Shown: positions 34,588-43,175, counted from the stretch's first letter. The stretch is DNA of 64,000 nt from Nocardia carnea (GCF_029869215.1 NZ_JARWPM010000209.1:26273-90272), one strand, 5' to 3'. Program-made: numbers and translations. Notes: generated from the sequence alone by a model not told the origin.

Positions 34588-35502
34588 TCAGCGCGCGGTG
34601 CTCGGGGACTCGGCTGCTGGGCGGTCCCGGATCCCGAGCAGGCCGAGGGCGAATTCCGCGTATTCGGCGGCGATCTGTTCGGGTGTCGCGGGCCCGTCGA
34701 GGCGAAACCATTGGGGTAGTGAGGTGCACATCGTCGTGATGGCGCGGCCCGCGACACGCGCCCGGTCGGCCGACCGGTTCTCCTCGGCGAGGGCGGTGTC
34801 GATATCCGCGTCGAGTATGTATTGGAGTTCGTTGCGGGAGTTGGCGATTCGCAGCCGGTTGGCCGGGGTCAGGCTGCGCATCTCGCTGGCTCCGATGAAT
34901 GCGAGCTCGCGCCGGTGGGTGTGGAACAGAGCGAGTGCCTCGACGACGTGGGCGACGCGGGCCCGGCCGGTCTCCGCGTCGCGCCGGGCCGCGCGCACCC
35001 GCCAGTGCAATTCGTCCATGGTCAGGTCGAGCGCGCGCACCAGCAGTTCTTGTTTGTCGTGGTAGTGGTGGTACACGCCGGGCACACTCATCCCGGCGCG
35101 CCGCGCGATCGAGCGCATGGTGGCGCCGTGGTATCCGGTTTCGACGAACGAGGTGATGGCCGCGGCGAGGACCGGGTCGATATCCATCGGCGGGAACTTC
35201 CGCCAGTCGGGCGATTCGGTGCCCGGTGTGGCGGTATCCGCGGGCGGGCTGTCCGGCCGGGCTGCACCGGTCATCGCCGATTCCTGCTCGCCGACCAGCC
35301 ACGACACGGTGGTGCCCAGAACGGTCGCCAGTACGCGCAGCCGCGGAACGGAGATGCCGGTCTTACCGTTCTCCACGGCGCTGAGCGTGGCCGGGCTGAC
35401 CCCGATCCGCTGCGCGGCCGCCCGCAACGAGAGTCCCGCCGCGATTCTGGCCTGCCGCACCCGCGCGCCCACACTCTGCCGATCCCCGTTCGTGTCACTC
35501 AC
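34588..35502 (-). CDS. Hybrid XRE-TetR transcriptional regulator
   Basis: A 304-residue protein with two DNA-binding domains. Residues ~11-72 are a Cro/C1-type helix-turn-helix (VGARVRQARIAAGLSLRAAA, GVSPATLSAVENGKTGIS). Residues ~105-155 are a TetR N-domain (AAAITSFVETGYHGATMRSI, ARRAGMSVPGVYHHYHDKQE), followed by a TetR ligand domain. GTG 35502 is preferred, as the frame before it runs through the palindrome at 35504-35524. No Shine-Dalgarno is visible, so the mRNA may be leaderless. It is divergent from the acyl-CoA dehydrogenase/phosphotransferase operon and probably represses it, with an acyl-CoA as likely effector. Confidence 0.9.
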   Translation of the reverse strand: MSDTNGDRQSVGARVRQARIAAGLSLRAAAQRIGVSPATLSAVENGKTGISVPRLRVLATVLGTTVSWLVGEQESAMTGAARPDSPPADTATPGTESPDWRKFPPMDIDPVLAAAITSFVETGYHGATMRSIARRAGMSVPGVYHHYHDKQELLVRALDLTMDELHWRVRAARRDAETGRARVAHVVEALALFHTHRRELAFIGASEMRSLTPANRLRIANSRNELQYILDADIDTALAEENRSADRARVAGRAITTMCTSLPQWFRLDGPATPEQIAAEYAEFALGLLGIRDRPAAESPSTAR

Positions 35503-35503
35503 G

Positions 35504-35524
35504 GTGTTCAGGATAACTGAACAC
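35504..35524. promoter_or_regulatory. Perfect 8-bp-arm operator at the XRE-TetR start
   Basis: GTGTTCAG, GATAA, CTGAACAC: exact inverted repeat directly before the GTG start at 35502. On the minus strand its centre gives TTATCC as a possible -10. Position and symmetry fit an autoregulatory operator. Which of the two helix-turn-helix domains binds it is unknown. Confidence 0.72.
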
Positions 35525-35593
35525 GGCACCGTGGTGGTGACCCGCAATTGACAGCGCTTATCCAGTCATGCCACCCTGCATGCACGTTGGTGG

Positions 35594-35609
35594 CCGAGCG
35601 ATCGTTCGG
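35594..35609. promoter_or_regulatory. TetR-type operator before the acyl-CoA dehydrogenase gene
   Basis: CCGAGCGATCGTTCGG: 16-bp palindrome with one mismatched pair around central CGATCG, a common TetR/AcrR-like site. It lies 25 bp before the GTG start at 35634 and may be bound by the TetR half of the divergent regulator. Confidence 0.55.
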
Positions 35610-35633
35610 CGAACGAGATGGAGGAGTCAACCC

Positions 35634-36842
35634 GTGGCGATCGATCTGTCCCTGCCCGGCGAGGTACAAGCGCTCGTCGATCGGACCCGGAGCTTCATCC
35701 GTGACCACGTCGTCCCGCTCGAGGACGCGCACGACGGTGATATCGCCGCGGCAGGTGGTGACAAGTTCCGCGTGGAGCTGCAGCAGGCGGCCCGGGACGC
35801 GGGCGTCTTCGCGCCCCACGCCCCCGTCGAATACGGCGGGCACGGCCTGGGGATGTCGGACCGGGCGCCGGTTTTCGAGGAGGCCGGGTACTCGTTGTTC
35901 GGCCCGACGGCGCTGAATATCGCCGCGCCGGACGAGGGCAATGTGCATATGCTCGCGCATATCGCGAACCCGGAGCAGAAGGCGCAGTATCTCGCTCCCC
36001 TCGCGCACGGTGATGTGCGTTCGGCGTTCGCGATGACCGAGCCGGCACCCGGCGCCGGGTCGGATCCGTCCGCGTTGACGACCCGCGCGGTGCGGGCCGA
36101 GGGTGGGTGGCGGATCAACGGCGTCAAATATTTCATCACCGGTGCCGACGGTGCGGGTTTCTTCATCATCATGGCGCGCACCTCGGGAGAACCGGGGGAC
36201 CGGGGCGGCGCGACGATGTTCCTGGCCCCGGCCGGCACCCCGGGTATCCGGGTGGGCCGCCATCTCGACACCCTGGACCGGTCGATGGTCGGTGGCCATT
36301 GCGAGGTGTTCTTCGAGGATCTGCTGGTACCGGAGTCGGCGGTGCTGGGTGAGGTCGACCGCGGTTTCGAATACGCGCAGGTGCGTCTCGGCCCGGCCCG
36401 GATGACGCATGTGATGCGCTGGCTCGGCGCCGCCCGCCGCGGACACGATGTGGCGGTGGCCCAGGTGGCCCGGCGCGAAGGATTCGGGTCCAAGCTGGGC
36501 GATCTCGGCATGATCCAGAAGATGGTCGCCGACAACGAGATCGATATCGCCGCCACCCGCGCCCTGCTGACCCGTGCCTGCTGGGAACTCGACCGCGGCG
36601 AATCCGCCGCCAACGCCACCTCCATCGCGAAAACCTATGCGGCCGAGGCGATCTTCCGGATCGTCGACCGCAGTATGCAGATGTGCGGCGGGCTCGGTGT
36701 CTCCGGCGACCTGCCGCTGGCACGGCTCTCGCGGGAGGTGCGCCCCTTCCGGATCTACGACGGGCCCTCGGAGGTGCATCGGTGGGCGATCGCCAAGCGC
36801 ACCGTCGGTGCCGCGAAACGCGCACTGCGGGACAGCGAATGA
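35634..36842 (+). CDS. Acyl-CoA dehydrogenase of the ACAD10/11-LvaC type
   Basis: A 402-residue flavoenzyme. MTEPAPGAGSDPSALTTRAV is the flavin loop, and the end motif is FRIYDGPSEVHRWAIAKR, with Asp where most family members have the catalytic Glu (YEGT). This DGPSEVH form is typical of the ACAD10/ACAD11 branch and of its bacterial relatives. GGAGGAG precedes GTG 35634. The stop overlaps the phosphotransferase start (ATGA). Human ACAD10/11 carry both activities in one chain, and the levulinate pathway uses separate kinase and dehydrogenase proteins for 4-hydroxyacyl-CoA. That role is inferred here. Confidence 0.88.
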   Translation: MAIDLSLPGEVQALVDRTRSFIRDHVVPLEDAHDGDIAAAGGDKFRVELQQAARDAGVFAPHAPVEYGGHGLGMSDRAPVFEEAGYSLFGPTALNIAAPDEGNVHMLAHIANPEQKAQYLAPLAHGDVRSAFAMTEPAPGAGSDPSALTTRAVRAEGGWRINGVKYFITGADGAGFFIIMARTSGEPGDRGGATMFLAPAGTPGIRVGRHLDTLDRSMVGGHCEVFFEDLLVPESAVLGEVDRGFEYAQVRLGPARMTHVMRWLGAARRGHDVAVAQVARREGFGSKLGDLGMIQKMVADNEIDIAATRALLTRACWELDRGESAANATSIAKTYAAEAIFRIVDRSMQMCGGLGVSGDLPLARLSREVRPFRIYDGPSEVHRWAIAKRTVGAAKRALRDSE

Positions 36843-37858
36843 ACCTACCGGGTATGGACGTTGCCGCCCTCGAGCGGTTCCTGCGGGCGCAGGGCGTCGA
36901 GGTGCGCGGTGAACTACGGGTGGAATTGATCAGCGGTGGCCGGTCGAACCTGACCTTCACCGCGTCCGACGACGTCTCGCGCTGGGTGGTCCGCCGCCCG
37001 CCGGTGGCCGGGCTCACTCCGTCGGCACACGATATGGCGCGCGAGTACACGGTCACCCACGCACTCCAGCACTCGGCGGTACCCGTGGCGAAAACGATCG
37101 CGTTCGACGCGGAGGGCGCCGCGCTCGGCGCGCCGCTGACGGTCGTCGAATTCGTCGACGGGTCGGTGATCCGCGACCAGGACGATCTCGCCGCACTCGG
37201 CGACGAGCAGGTGAATGCGGCCGTCGCGGAGCTGGTGCGGGTACTCGCCGAGTTGCATGCGGTGGACCCCGCGGCGGTGGGCCTGGAGAAGTTCGGCCGG
37301 CCCGCCGGATTCCTCACCCGGCAGGTGAATCTCTGGGCCTCCCAATGGGAACGGGTCAAGACCCGCGAACTCGCCGATGTCGCGGCCCTGCACGCGGCGC
37401 TGATGGCGGCGGTGCCGGCGGAATCGGCGGCCTCGATCGTGCACGGCGACTACCGCATCGACAACACCATCCTCGACGCGTCCGACCCCGGCCGGGTGCG
37501 CGCCGTCGTCGACTGGGAACTGTCCACCCTCGGGGACCCGCTCACCGACGCCGCCCTGATGTGTGTGTACCGGACCCCGGTCTTCGATCTGGTCCTCGGC
37601 TCGCGCGCCGCGTGGACCAGCGACCGGATGCCCGCACCCGACGCGCTGGCCCAGGCCTATGCCACCGCATCGGGCCGCGACCTCGGCCACTGGGGTTTCT
37701 ACCTCGCCCTCGCCAATTTCAAACTCGGCGTGATCGGCGAAGGGATCACCCACCGCGCCCGGCACGGGTCCGACGCGGGTTCGGCCGCCGGCCGGGCGGC
37801 CGAGGCCACCCCGGAGTTCATGGCGGCCGGGCTGCGGGCACTGAAGGGCAGCCGATAG
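36839..37858 (+). CDS. APH-fold phosphotransferase paired with acyl-CoA dehydrogenase
   Basis: A 339-residue kinase-like protein. ELISGGRSNLTFTASDDVSR is the nucleotide loop; VVRRPP holds the ATP-anchoring region; the catalytic loop is VHGDYRIDNTILD (His202-Asp204) and the metal-binding Asp is in VVDWELSTLGDPLTDAAL (near 225). In the levulinate (LvaA) and ACAD10/11 systems the homologous domain phosphorylates the 4-hydroxyl of a hydroxyacyl-CoA. It overlaps the dehydrogenase gene by four bases, so the two products are made together. It is not likely to be an antibiotic phosphotransferase. Confidence 0.88.
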   Translation: MNLPGMDVAALERFLRAQGVEVRGELRVELISGGRSNLTFTASDDVSRWVVRRPPVAGLTPSAHDMAREYTVTHALQHSAVPVAKTIAFDAEGAALGAPLTVVEFVDGSVIRDQDDLAALGDEQVNAAVAELVRVLAELHAVDPAAVGLEKFGRPAGFLTRQVNLWASQWERVKTRELADVAALHAALMAAVPAESAASIVHGDYRIDNTILDASDPGRVRAVVDWELSTLGDPLTDAALMCVYRTPVFDLVLGSRAAWTSDRMPAPDALAQAYATASGRDLGHWGFYLALANFKLGVIGEGITHRARHGSDAGSAAGRAAEATPEFMAAGLRALKGSR

Positions 37859-37890
37859 CGCGGCGTGAGATCGGTGCCGGGAAGTCCGGA

Positions 37891-38316
37891 TCAGGCCCGT
37901 GCCCGTATCGATGCGGTGGGACGCGCCCGGACCGAGGGCGCCGGCGCAGCCGGTCGGTGAGCCGCCGCGGGAGCGGGCAGGGCGCCGGGCGCCGGTCTGC
38001 CCGGATCGGCCCGCCAGGCCCAGGCCAGCGATTCCCGCAGATGTCGTTTCAACTGACGGGTGTGCGGATCGTCGGAGTCGCGCGGGCGTAGCGCCCGGCT
38101 TACCAGTTCGAGGAACCGATGCCGGGTCACGCCAAAGCTCAGCAACAACTCCTCGGCCCGCGCGCCGCCGAACGGTGCCCAGCGGATGGCGAAACCCAGC
38201 AGGGGCAACACCTCGGCGTTCAATGCCCGGCCCCTCTCCAGCGCGCGGCACTGCTGCAACGCGATTCGTACCCAGGAGGTCCCGCAGGGAAAGGCCGGGT
38301 CCGGCCGGTCAAACAC
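37891..38316 (-). CDS. Small helix-turn-helix-like protein (DUF3263-like), hypothetical
   Basis: A ~141-residue protein. The core ALNAEVLPLLGFAIRWAPFG then ARAEELLLSFGVTRHRFLEL resembles the small actinobacterial DUF3263 helical domain, which looks like a DNA-binding helix-turn-helix. After RQLKRHLRESLAWAWR the C-terminus is an Ala/Pro/Arg-rich tail. GTG 38316 has GGAGG nine bases upstream; GTG 38325 is a less likely start. It converges on the phosphotransferase gene. Family assignment is from memory and moderately sure. Confidence 0.62.
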   Translation of the reverse strand: MFDRPDPAFPCGTSWVRIALQQCRALERGRALNAEVLPLLGFAIRWAPFGGARAEELLLSFGVTRHRFLELVSRALRPRDSDDPHTRQLKRHLRESLAWAWRADPGRPAPGALPAPAAAHRPAAPAPSVRARPTASIRARA

Positions 38317-38325
38317 GCCCGCCAC

Positions 38326-38718
38326 CCTCCGCTACGGTGGTGATACTGCCGGGACTCTCGGAACGGATCGGACGCATGGTTCTGCCTTCTCGGTCGATCT
38401 CGACGGGTGGAATCAGCCTGATCGCCTCGGCGGGGGCGCGCGTCGGCCGATCGACCCACGGCATACCTATTTCTGTGCCCTGACGGGCCCACCGAGCCTC
38501 GAGCCCGGCGCCGACATCGTGCTGGAGTGCACCCTGCATGCAGTTTCGGATCGCATAATCCTCGGGCGGCCGGCACTGCCGGCGGCGGACTGCGCAACGT
38601 TCGGCGTACCCGTCGGCTGGTTACGGCTGTGTGTGACGATGGCCTGGTGGTCCGACAGCGCGCTGCGTATTCTCATGCTGCCGGCCCGGCCGGCCATCGC
38701 GGATCAGTCGGAGCGCTT
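38326..38718. other. Intergenic stretch without a recognised gene; holds the dispersed repeat copy 2
   Basis: About 390 bp between the DUF3263-like gene and the end of the acyl-CoA dehydrogenase gene. Short open frames exist on both strands but have no recognisable domains or convincing starts. The only clear element is the repeat at 38438-38479. Confidence 0.5.
38438..38479. repeat. Dispersed repeat, copy 2
   Basis: Matches 16359-16397: the core CGTCGGCCGAT then GACCC, GGCATACCTATTT is shared with three substitutions, and this copy has two extra bases (CT) before GTGCC. Both copies lie in gaps flanked by leftward genes. The conservation over 22 kb of unrelated sequence suggests a genome-wide repeat family or a shared regulatory site. 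Confidence 0.65.
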
Positions 38719-39909
38719 TCAGAGCCGGTAGTCGCGCATGACTCCTTTGGCGATGATGCGTTTCTGGATTTCGCTGGTGCCCTCGCCGATGAGCATGAAG
38801 GGGGCTTCGCGCATGAGGCGTTCGATTTCGTATTCGGTGGAGTAGCCGTAGCCGCCGTGGATGCGGAAGCTCGCTTGAGTGATCTCGTTGCAGAATTCGC
38901 TGGCGAGGTATTTCGCCATTCCGGCGGCGACGTCGTTGCGTTCGCCGGAATCCTTCAGGCGGGCGGCGTTGACCATCATGAGGTGGGCGGCTTCCACCTT
39001 GGTGGCCATTTCGGCGAGGGAGAATTCGATGGCCTGGTGTTCGACGATCGGTTTGCCGAAGGTGGCGCGTTGCTGGGCGTAGCGGGAGCCTAGTTCGAAC
39101 GCGCGCAGGGCGATTCCGCAGGCGCGGGCGGCGACATTGACGCGGCCGACTTCGATACCGTCCATCATCTGTCGGAAACCCCGGCCGCTGACCCCGCCGA
39201 GGACCGTATCGGCGGCGGCGTGGTAGCCGTCGAACAGCAGTTCGGTGGTGTCGATGCCCTTGTACCCCATTTTGTGGATCTTGCCCGGGATGGTGAGTCC
39301 CGGTGCGACCGTGCCGTAGCCGGTGGGTTTTTCGACCAGGAACGTGGTCAGGTTGTCGTGGGGTTTCTCGTGGCCTTCTTCGGTGCGGACGAGGACGGCG
39401 ACGAGGTTTGCGGTGGATCCGTTGGTGATCCACATCTTGCGGCCGTCGATGGTGTAGTCGCCGGCTTCGTCGCGGATCGCCTTGGTGCGGATGGCGGCGA
39501 CATCGGAGCCGAGTTCGGGTTCCGACATCGAGAACGCGCCGCGGACATCCCCGGTGGCCATTCGGGGTAGGTAGGTTCGTTTCTGTTCTTCGGTGCCGTG
39601 GTGGCGCAGCAGGTAGGCGAGGATGAAATGGGTGTTGATCACGCCCGAGACGCTCATCCAGCCGCGGGCGAGTTCTTCGACGCACAGCGCGTAGGTGAGC
39701 AGGGATTCGCCGAGCCCGCCGTACTCCTCGGGGATCGTGATCCCGAACAGCCCCATCTCGGCGATTCGATCGACGATCTCCTGGGGGTAGGTGTCGGTGT
39801 GCTCGAGTTCCTGGGCGTTGGGGATGATCTCTTTGTCCACGAAGGTGCGGACGGTGGCCAGGATCTGGTTCTGGACATCGGTGAGCCCGTGCGTGCGTGC
39901 GAGTTTCAT
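38719..39909 (-). CDS. Acyl-CoA dehydrogenase
   Basis: A 396-residue family member. MKLARTHGLTDVQNQILATV, GLFGITIPEEYGGLGE, the flavin loop AFSMSEPELGSDVAAIRTKA, and the end HGGYGYSTEYEIERLMREAP with the catalytic Glu in GEGTSEIQ are all present. It overlaps the CoA-transferase stop by four bases, so it is the second gene of a CoA-transferase/dehydrogenase operon, an arrangement used to activate a free acid by CoA transfer and then desaturate it. Codon use differs slightly from its neighbours, with more A/T at third positions in the 3' half. Confidence 0.93.
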   Translation of the reverse strand: MKLARTHGLTDVQNQILATVRTFVDKEIIPNAQELEHTDTYPQEIVDRIAEMGLFGITIPEEYGGLGESLLTYALCVEELARGWMSVSGVINTHFILAYLLRHHGTEEQKRTYLPRMATGDVRGAFSMSEPELGSDVAAIRTKAIRDEAGDYTIDGRKMWITNGSTANLVAVLVRTEEGHEKPHDNLTTFLVEKPTGYGTVAPGLTIPGKIHKMGYKGIDTTELLFDGYHAAADTVLGGVSGRGFRQMMDGIEVGRVNVAARACGIALRAFELGSRYAQQRATFGKPIVEHQAIEFSLAEMATKVEAAHLMMVNAARLKDSGERNDVAAGMAKYLASEFCNEITQASFRIHGGYGYSTEYEIERLMREAPFMLIGEGTSEIQKRIIAKGVMRDYRL

Positions 39910-41147
39910 GGGTTCGTCCGTTTCGGGGAGTCGGTGGCCGTGGTGTCGCGGAGCTGGGCGATTTCGTCGTCGGTGAGGCCGAGTTCGTCGCGCAATACGG
40001 CATCGGTGTGTTCGCCGAGAAGCGGGGCGCTGCGGGCGGGCGGATACGTGCCGTCCACCGCGATCGGCGCCCCGGCCGCGCGGTATGTGCCGATGCCGGG
40101 TTGTGGCAGGTCGGTGAACAGGGGGTTGGCGGTGATCCGGGGGTCGCGGGCCAGTTCGGCGAAGGTGCGGTAGCGCTCCCACAGGATGGAGGTTTCCGTC
40201 AGCGCCGCGCTGATCTCGGTGGCGGTGTGGTCGCGGAACCAGCCGGCGAATACGGCGGTGAGTACCTCGCGGTGCCGGTAGCGGGTGCCTTCGTCGGCGA
40301 AATCGGCGTCGAGTGCGGTGGCCAGCGCGGCGATCACCTCCGTGGTGCCGGTGACGGTGACCAGGTCCCGGAAATGGCGGGGCGTCAGGGTGACCAGCAT
40401 GAAATACGTGCCGTCGGAGCTGGTGAAGTCTTGGCCGTAGCTGCCGTAGAGCGCGTTGCCGATCCGGGGCCGTGCGGTGTCGGTGAGCTGGGCTTCGCCG
40501 AGGAACCCGAGATTGCTCGCCGTGGCCAGTGCCACGTTCTCCAGCGGGACCATCAGCCGGCTTCCGGCGCCGGTGGCCTCGCGCCGGCGGACGGCCGCGA
40601 TGATCGCCAGCGCGGCATAGAGACCGCAGGCGATATCCCAGACCGGTACCACGTGGTTGACCGGACCCGCATGATCGGCCGGGCCGGTGACCAGCGGGAA
40701 GCCGGTGGCCGCGTTGACCGTGTAGTCGACACCGGTGGAGCCGTCGCCGCGGCCGGTGATCTCCAGGTGGATGAGGTCGGGGCGGGACCGGGACAGCGAT
40801 TCGTATCCCTGCCACTCGCGGCCGGTGGTATTGGTGAGCAGGATGCCGCCGTTCGGTCCGCTTCCGGTGATCAGCCGGGCGACGAGTTGCTGCCCCTCGG
40901 GGGAACGGAGGTCGGCGACGACGGAGCGTTTGCCCTTGTTGAGGCCCGCCCAATAGATGCTGGCGCCCTCTTCGGTGAGTGGCCAGCGGTTGCGGTCGGC
41001 GGCCCCGCCTATCGGGTCGACGCGGATGACGTCGGCGCCGAGCTGGGCCAGGGTCATACCTGCCAAGGGGGCGGCGACGAAACTGGAGATCTCGACGATC
41101 CGCAAACCCTCGAGCGGGGCGGCCGCAGTGGTCCGGGGCTCGCTCAT
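39906..41147 (-). CDS. CaiB/BaiF-type CoA-transferase (class III)
   Basis: A 413-residue transferase. LEGLRIVEISSFVAAPLAGM and TLAQLGADVIRVDPIGG form the start, and NKGKRSVVADLRSPEGQQLV and DLIHLEITGRGDGSTGVDYT follow; the family's catalytic Asp position lies in the VWDIACGLYAALAIIAAV region. It would move CoA from a donor acyl-CoA to a carboxylic acid. ATG 41147 is the first plausible start. It leads the operon that continues with an acyl-CoA dehydrogenase. A decayed thiolase gene lies upstream on the same strand, so the locus may once have been a longer beta-oxidation cluster. Confidence 0.92.
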   Translation of the reverse strand: MSEPRTTAAAPLEGLRIVEISSFVAAPLAGMTLAQLGADVIRVDPIGGAADRNRWPLTEEGASIYWAGLNKGKRSVVADLRSPEGQQLVARLITGSGPNGGILLTNTTGREWQGYESLSRSRPDLIHLEITGRGDGSTGVDYTVNAATGFPLVTGPADHAGPVNHVVPVWDIACGLYAALAIIAAVRRREATGAGSRLMVPLENVALATASNLGFLGEAQLTDTARPRIGNALYGSYGQDFTSSDGTYFMLVTLTPRHFRDLVTVTGTTEVIAALATALDADFADEGTRYRHREVLTAVFAGWFRDHTATEISAALTETSILWERYRTFAELARDPRITANPLFTDLPQPGIGTYRAAGAPIAVDGTYPPARSAPLLGEHTDAVLRDELGLTDDEIAQLRDTTATDSPKRTNP

Positions 41148-41376
41148 CGGGCCATCCCCGTGGTGGGTACCCGAACGGTGCCGCCGGCGGTGACCGAGCC
41201 CGCTGGTACGTGTGGGTGGGCGGCACGCTTGTGTCGACCGGTAAACCGTCGGCCCGGTGAGGCATCGGAAAAGTTCCGGTGCTGCGCTGTGGTGTTGTCG
41301 GCCGAATCGGCTGGGCAACGGCAGTATGTGCGGACGTGCACGTTCATCTTCGCGGACGGTTTCGGGGTAGGCACGG

Positions 41377-41637
41377 TCAGATCACCTTCTCGAAGGTCGC
41401 GGCCAGGTCCTGACCGCCGCCGATACATATGGTCTCCGAACCGTATCGCGCAACAGGGTGATGCATCTCCCGGGTGAGGGGCGGCCGGTATCCGGACACC
41501 GCCGGCGCCTGCGCGGCGAAGGCCTCGGTGAGTTCGATCAGGTCGATATCGGCGAGAGTGCGACCGGCCGGGCCGAGTCCCGCCTCGATGACGGGGACCG
41601 GGCCGATCCCGTGACCTTCGGCTCGACCACGGCGCCG
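41377..41637 (-). pseudogene. Internally deleted C-terminal remnant of a thiolase
   Basis: A minus-strand frame reads GIGPVPVIEAGLGPAGRTLA, DIDLIELTEAFAAQAPAV, SGYRPPLTREMHHPVARYGS, ETICIGGGQDLAATFEKVI, stop at 41377. These are the C-terminal thiolase blocks in the right order, including the CIGGGQ cysteine. About 25 residues that normally sit after EAFAAQ and hold the GGAIALGHP active-site His motif are gone, and the N-terminal two-thirds of the gene is absent. The frame remains open but cannot make a working enzyme. It lies 230 bp upstream of the CoA-transferase start. Confidence 0.7.
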
Positions 41638-41813
41638 GCCCCGGGTTTCCTCGGATGTGCTCGTTGGGTGACCGGGCAGGACATTCGTCGATCGTGGGTG
41701 GCGGGTTGCGCTCGCCGGAGCTGAGCCGGTGCGTCGGCACCCGGCCGCGCCCGGGGAGCGCAGCCCCGCCTGCTACCCGGAACTCGGCCGTGCGGTGGGA
41801 CCCCGGTTCCCGG

Positions 41814-43175
41814 TCAGAAGTTCGGGCGGTTCTGCACCCAGCGGAACGGTGTGCTTCGCTGCGGGAAGCTGTCCGGGTCGATCCGGTCGAGGGTGAGGGC
41901 GACCTGGTGGCCGTCCAGTTCGCCGGTCAGTACGGCTCTGTCCGGGGCCGGTTGGCGGAATTCGAGCGTTCCCAATGGGTGCGCAGTGTTCTCGGCTTTC
42001 GTCATCGGTCTGGGGCGCGGTGTCCCCTCGATCAGCCGGATCCGGCGGGAAGGGGCGTCCACGTCGGTGGGAACGGTCACCAGAGTGCCGTCCATCCGCT
42101 GAAAGGTGAGGGAATCCGGATAGTCGACCACTACTGTCTTCCACCGAGTGTCGTCGGTGGTCAGCGGTGGCACCGGTAGTCCGTCGCGGATGAAGTCCGA
42201 CACCGACCAGATGCCGTACAGCGCAGGCTTGGGGCGGTCGGGTCCGCCGGAGAGCCAGGCGTTCCAGCCACCCTGCACGGCCGCCACCGCCATCCAGACG
42301 CCCAGTGCGACCTGTATCAGCGCCGCGATACGGCGAAATCTCGTGGTGTGGAACGGGTACGGTGCGGCAGACGGGCCGGTAGCGCGGTTGAGCAACAGCA
42401 CCCGTATCAGCCGCCGCGCCTCGGGCGCCAGCAGCAGCAACGACATGAACAGCAGATGGGTGGAGGAGATCTTCTCCGGCACATCGAAGGTCATGTTCAG
42501 TACGACGATCTGCAAGGTGTCGATCAGCGCCAGCATCGCACCGAGGACCGCCGTCCGTGGCATCAACAGCAGGATCGCCGCGGTGATCTCCGCCGCGCCG
42601 AGCAGCATTTCGTACGGCCTCGACACGCCCACCTGCGACCACAGCACAGCCATCGGCGTGAAGTCGCTGTACGGAGTCAGCAACGTGGTCAGTGACGGCT
42701 CGGGCATCTGTGTCGGAATCGCCTTGGCGAAGCCGAAACTCAGCAATTGCCCGGCCAGCAGTATCCGGATGGCGAGCAGATACCAGCCGGCGAGCGGCCG
42801 ATAATGCGTACGCCGCCGGTCCAGCACCGACCACACCGCTGTGCCGGCCACCGCGATGACCAGGATGCAGAACAACAGCACCCAGAAGATCGTCTGGTCC
42901 CCGACTCCGGTCGGATACAGCTGTACGGCGGTACCGAATACTTCCCGCCCCACCCAATCGAGGGCGGGCTGCAGTTTCCGGATATGCCAGAACTGTGCGT
43001 CGTAGCCCAGCTGCCGGCCGAGCGGCCCGGTCAGTTCGAAGACGATCGGCGGAGTCAGCAGGCAGAACAGGCCGAAGTACAGAAAACAGAACCGGAACGC
43101 GAGGCGAGTGAGTGGGTTCCACCGCGCTCCTCGGACCGGCCGCAGTCGTTCGCGGGTGAGGGTTTCGGTCGTCAT
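41814..43175 (-). CDS. DoxX-like polytopic membrane protein
   Basis: A 453-residue protein with several predicted membrane helices in the first ~310 residues (LAFRFCFLYFGLFCLLTPPI, TIFWVLLFCILVIAVAG, RPLAGWYLLAIRILLAGQLL, MLLGAAEITAAILLLMPRTA, LLFMSLLLLAP) and a soluble C-terminal beta-rich domain (about 340-453). The helical part resembles DoxX/HTTM-type proteins. The start overlaps the stop of the VanY-like gene by four bases, so both are in one leftward transcript divergent from vanRS. Function unknown; a cell-envelope role is suggested by context. Confidence 0.82.
   Translation of the reverse strand: MTTETLTRERLRPVRGARWNPLTRLAFRFCFLYFGLFCLLTPPIVFELTGPLGRQLGYDAQFWHIRKLQPALDWVGREVFGTAVQLYPTGVGDQTIFWVLLFCILVIAVAGTAVWSVLDRRRTHYRPLAGWYLLAIRILLAGQLLSFGFAKAIPTQMPEPSLTTLLTPYSDFTPMAVLWSQVGVSRPYEMLLGAAEITAAILLLMPRTAVLGAMLALIDTLQIVVLNMTFDVPEKISSTHLLFMSLLLLAPEARRLIRVLLLNRATGPSAAPYPFHTTRFRRIAALIQVALGVWMAVAAVQGGWNAWLSGGPDRPKPALYGIWSVSDFIRDGLPVPPLTTDDTRWKTVVVDYPDSLTFQRMDGTLVTVPTDVDAPSRRIRLIEGTPRPRPMTKAENTAHPLGTLEFRQPAPDRAVLTGELDGHQVALTLDRIDPDSFPQRSTPFRWVQNRPNF

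Noticed and set aside
36839..37858. Aminoglycoside phosphotransferase (antibiotic resistance)
   Set aside because: The fold matches, but coupling to an ACAD10/11-type dehydrogenase and the divergent acyl-CoA-type regulator point to acyl-CoA metabolism.
38527..39093. Plus-strand frame of 188 codons near the dispersed repeat
   Set aside because: Mostly antisense to the acyl-CoA dehydrogenase 3' end, no domain and no ribosome site.
38719..41265. 848-codon minus-strand frame that would extend the acyl-CoA dehydrogenase far upstream
   Set aside because: The added part is an out-of-frame reading of the CoA-transferase gene; the conserved dehydrogenase start is ATG 39909.
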